Shown piece after piece: positions 63,530 to 64,000 of a DNA stretch of 64,000 nt. Position 1 is the stretch's first letter; each line of letters starts with the position of its first letter. The stretch is from an uncultured Oscillospiraceae bacterium (GTDB taxonomy: Bacteria; Bacillota; Clostridia; Oscillospirales; Acutalibacteraceae). Position numbers and translations under genes: made by a program. The notes under the pieces are model-generated. The model did no database searches. It saw only the letters and a list, made by a program, of their open reading frames with translations, and was not told the DNA's origin. Location of the stretch: the NCBI GenBank assembly GCA_949297075.1, contig CASFRX010000057.1, positions 21,710 through 85,709 of the forward strand, in the 5' to 3' direction.

Positions 63530-63559
63530 AGGAGTCTCGAGGATTGCAGCACCTGCTTT

Positions 63560-64000
63560 TTATCCGCTTGTGAGTTCAATAAGCTTTTGACTGAATTTAT
63601 ATTTTGCTTCAAGCTCTTTTAGCTCGCTTAAATCGGGAGTTATGGGCTTTTTCAGTTTGCACCTTAGCATCAGGTTTTTAGGAGAATGTTCAAAGTCAAC
63701 GAATTCAATAACATCAACCTCGTAACCGCATTTTTTGAGGATTTCTGCCCTTATACTGTCAGTTAAAAGCGCACTGAAACGCTCTTTGAAAAGTCCGTGA
63801 CCGAGCAAGATATCAAAATCTCCGCCTTTTTTGATTGAGGAGCAAATTTCGTGCTGGCAGCAAGGGACGGAGAATATCCTCGGCACCTTGCGGCTGATTG
63901 CATGGTGAAGAGCAAAATCAGTTGCAATATCGCAGGCGTGTAAGGTTATGACCATGTCAACCTCGCCGTTAAAAAGCTCTCCCTTGGTAACATCGTTAAC
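63560..64000 (-). CDS. SAM-dependent methyltransferase (PF13679-like), C-terminal part
   Basis: An open frame that enters from the right edge and ends at 63560; 146 residues are visible. VDMVITLHACDIATDFALHHAI and RIFSVPCCQHEI form the conserved core of a methyltransferase family often annotated as class I SAM-dependent, and a Lys-rich helical tail follows. The SAM-binding loop is outside the window. Internal ATG 63955 is unlikely to be the start since the frame stays open with good family match upstream. Substrate unknown. Confidence 0.78.
   Translation of the reverse strand, partial: VNDVTKGELFNGEVDMVITLHACDIATDFALHHAISRKVPRIFSVPCCQHEICSSIKKGGDFDILLGHGLFKERFSALLTDSIRAEILKKCGYEVDVIEFVDFEHSPKNLMLRCKLKKPITPDLSELKELEAKYKFSQKLIELTSG

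Overview
The window reads as a chromosomal segment of a low-to-mid GC Gram-positive anaerobe of the class Clostridia, most likely a gut Ruminococcaceae/Oscillospiraceae-type bacterium. Supporting signs are clostridial gene orders (hisS-aspS-ftsY-rdgB-yhbY-nadD-yqeK; polA with a TsaD cluster), DnaD/DnaI-type primosome genes, a YmfF/YmfH peptidase pair, strong AGGAGG ribosome binding sites, several TTG/GTG starts and sigma-A-like promoters with 17-bp spacers. This placement is inference from gene content; no rRNA or tRNA gene is present. The gene content is dense and almost entirely housekeeping. I see no prophage, insertion sequence, integrase, CRISPR-Cas or known defence locus.

Layout. 1-5700 (+): the tail of hisS, then aspS, ftsY, rdgB, yhbY, nadD, yqeK and a flavin-reductase-like gene, closed by a terminator. 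5719-7390 (-): a GH130 glycoside phosphorylase behind an MgtC-type membrane protein. 7486-7638: a truncated AbrB-like remnant. 7708-13225 (-): an L-fucose unit (mutarotase, sugar kinase, isomerase) downstream of an ABC exporter. 13364-14035 (+): rpe, followed by a 520-bp gene-free stretch rich in inverted repeats. 14559-19618 (-): polA, a UPF0340 gene, a phosphatase-RimI fusion and tsaD. 19706-20668 (+): dusB. 20700-24342 (-): the ymfF-ymfH-lgt group. 24587-26522 (+): yhaM-like exoribonuclease and prmA. 26552-28580 (-): a PHP phosphoesterase, an unknown protein and a GNAT acetyltransferase. 28821-36093 (-): DnaD protein, DnaI-like loader, a PfoR-like membrane protein, Tex, a MATE exporter and a sugar transferase.

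36284-39082 (+): a PhnP-like hydrolase, a stand-alone E2-type acyltransferase and a GT2 glycosyltransferase. 39226-40101 (+): a Thr/Glu-rich lipoprotein. 40265-42247 (+): ligA; 42251-43213 (-): an RluA-type pseudouridine synthase; 43304-48091 (+): uvrB-uvrA. 48159-51753 (-): lower glycolysis pgk-tpiA-gpmI, divergent from serC-serA (52016-54250, +). 54545-57551 (+): lon-engB. 57639-58995 (-): pyridoxal kinase and trmL. 59156-63332 (+): a small membrane protein, a PdaA-like deacetylase, and a likely sugar-processing operon (ThuA-like, broken BSP-family peptidase remnant, CBM9-like, NahK-like kinase). The right edge cuts a methyltransferase on the minus strand.

The points most worth a second look are the low-molecular-weight phosphatase fused to RimI in the tsaD operon; the remnant of a basic-secretory-protein peptidase wedged between thuA and the CBM9-like gene; a divergent polA/dusB promoter pair sharing one -10 element; and the structured 14.0-14.6 kb gap, whose TGTAA/TTACA inverted repeats recur upstream of lon. 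I did not find a clear new multi-gene system. The candidates listed are small-scale and graded accordingly.
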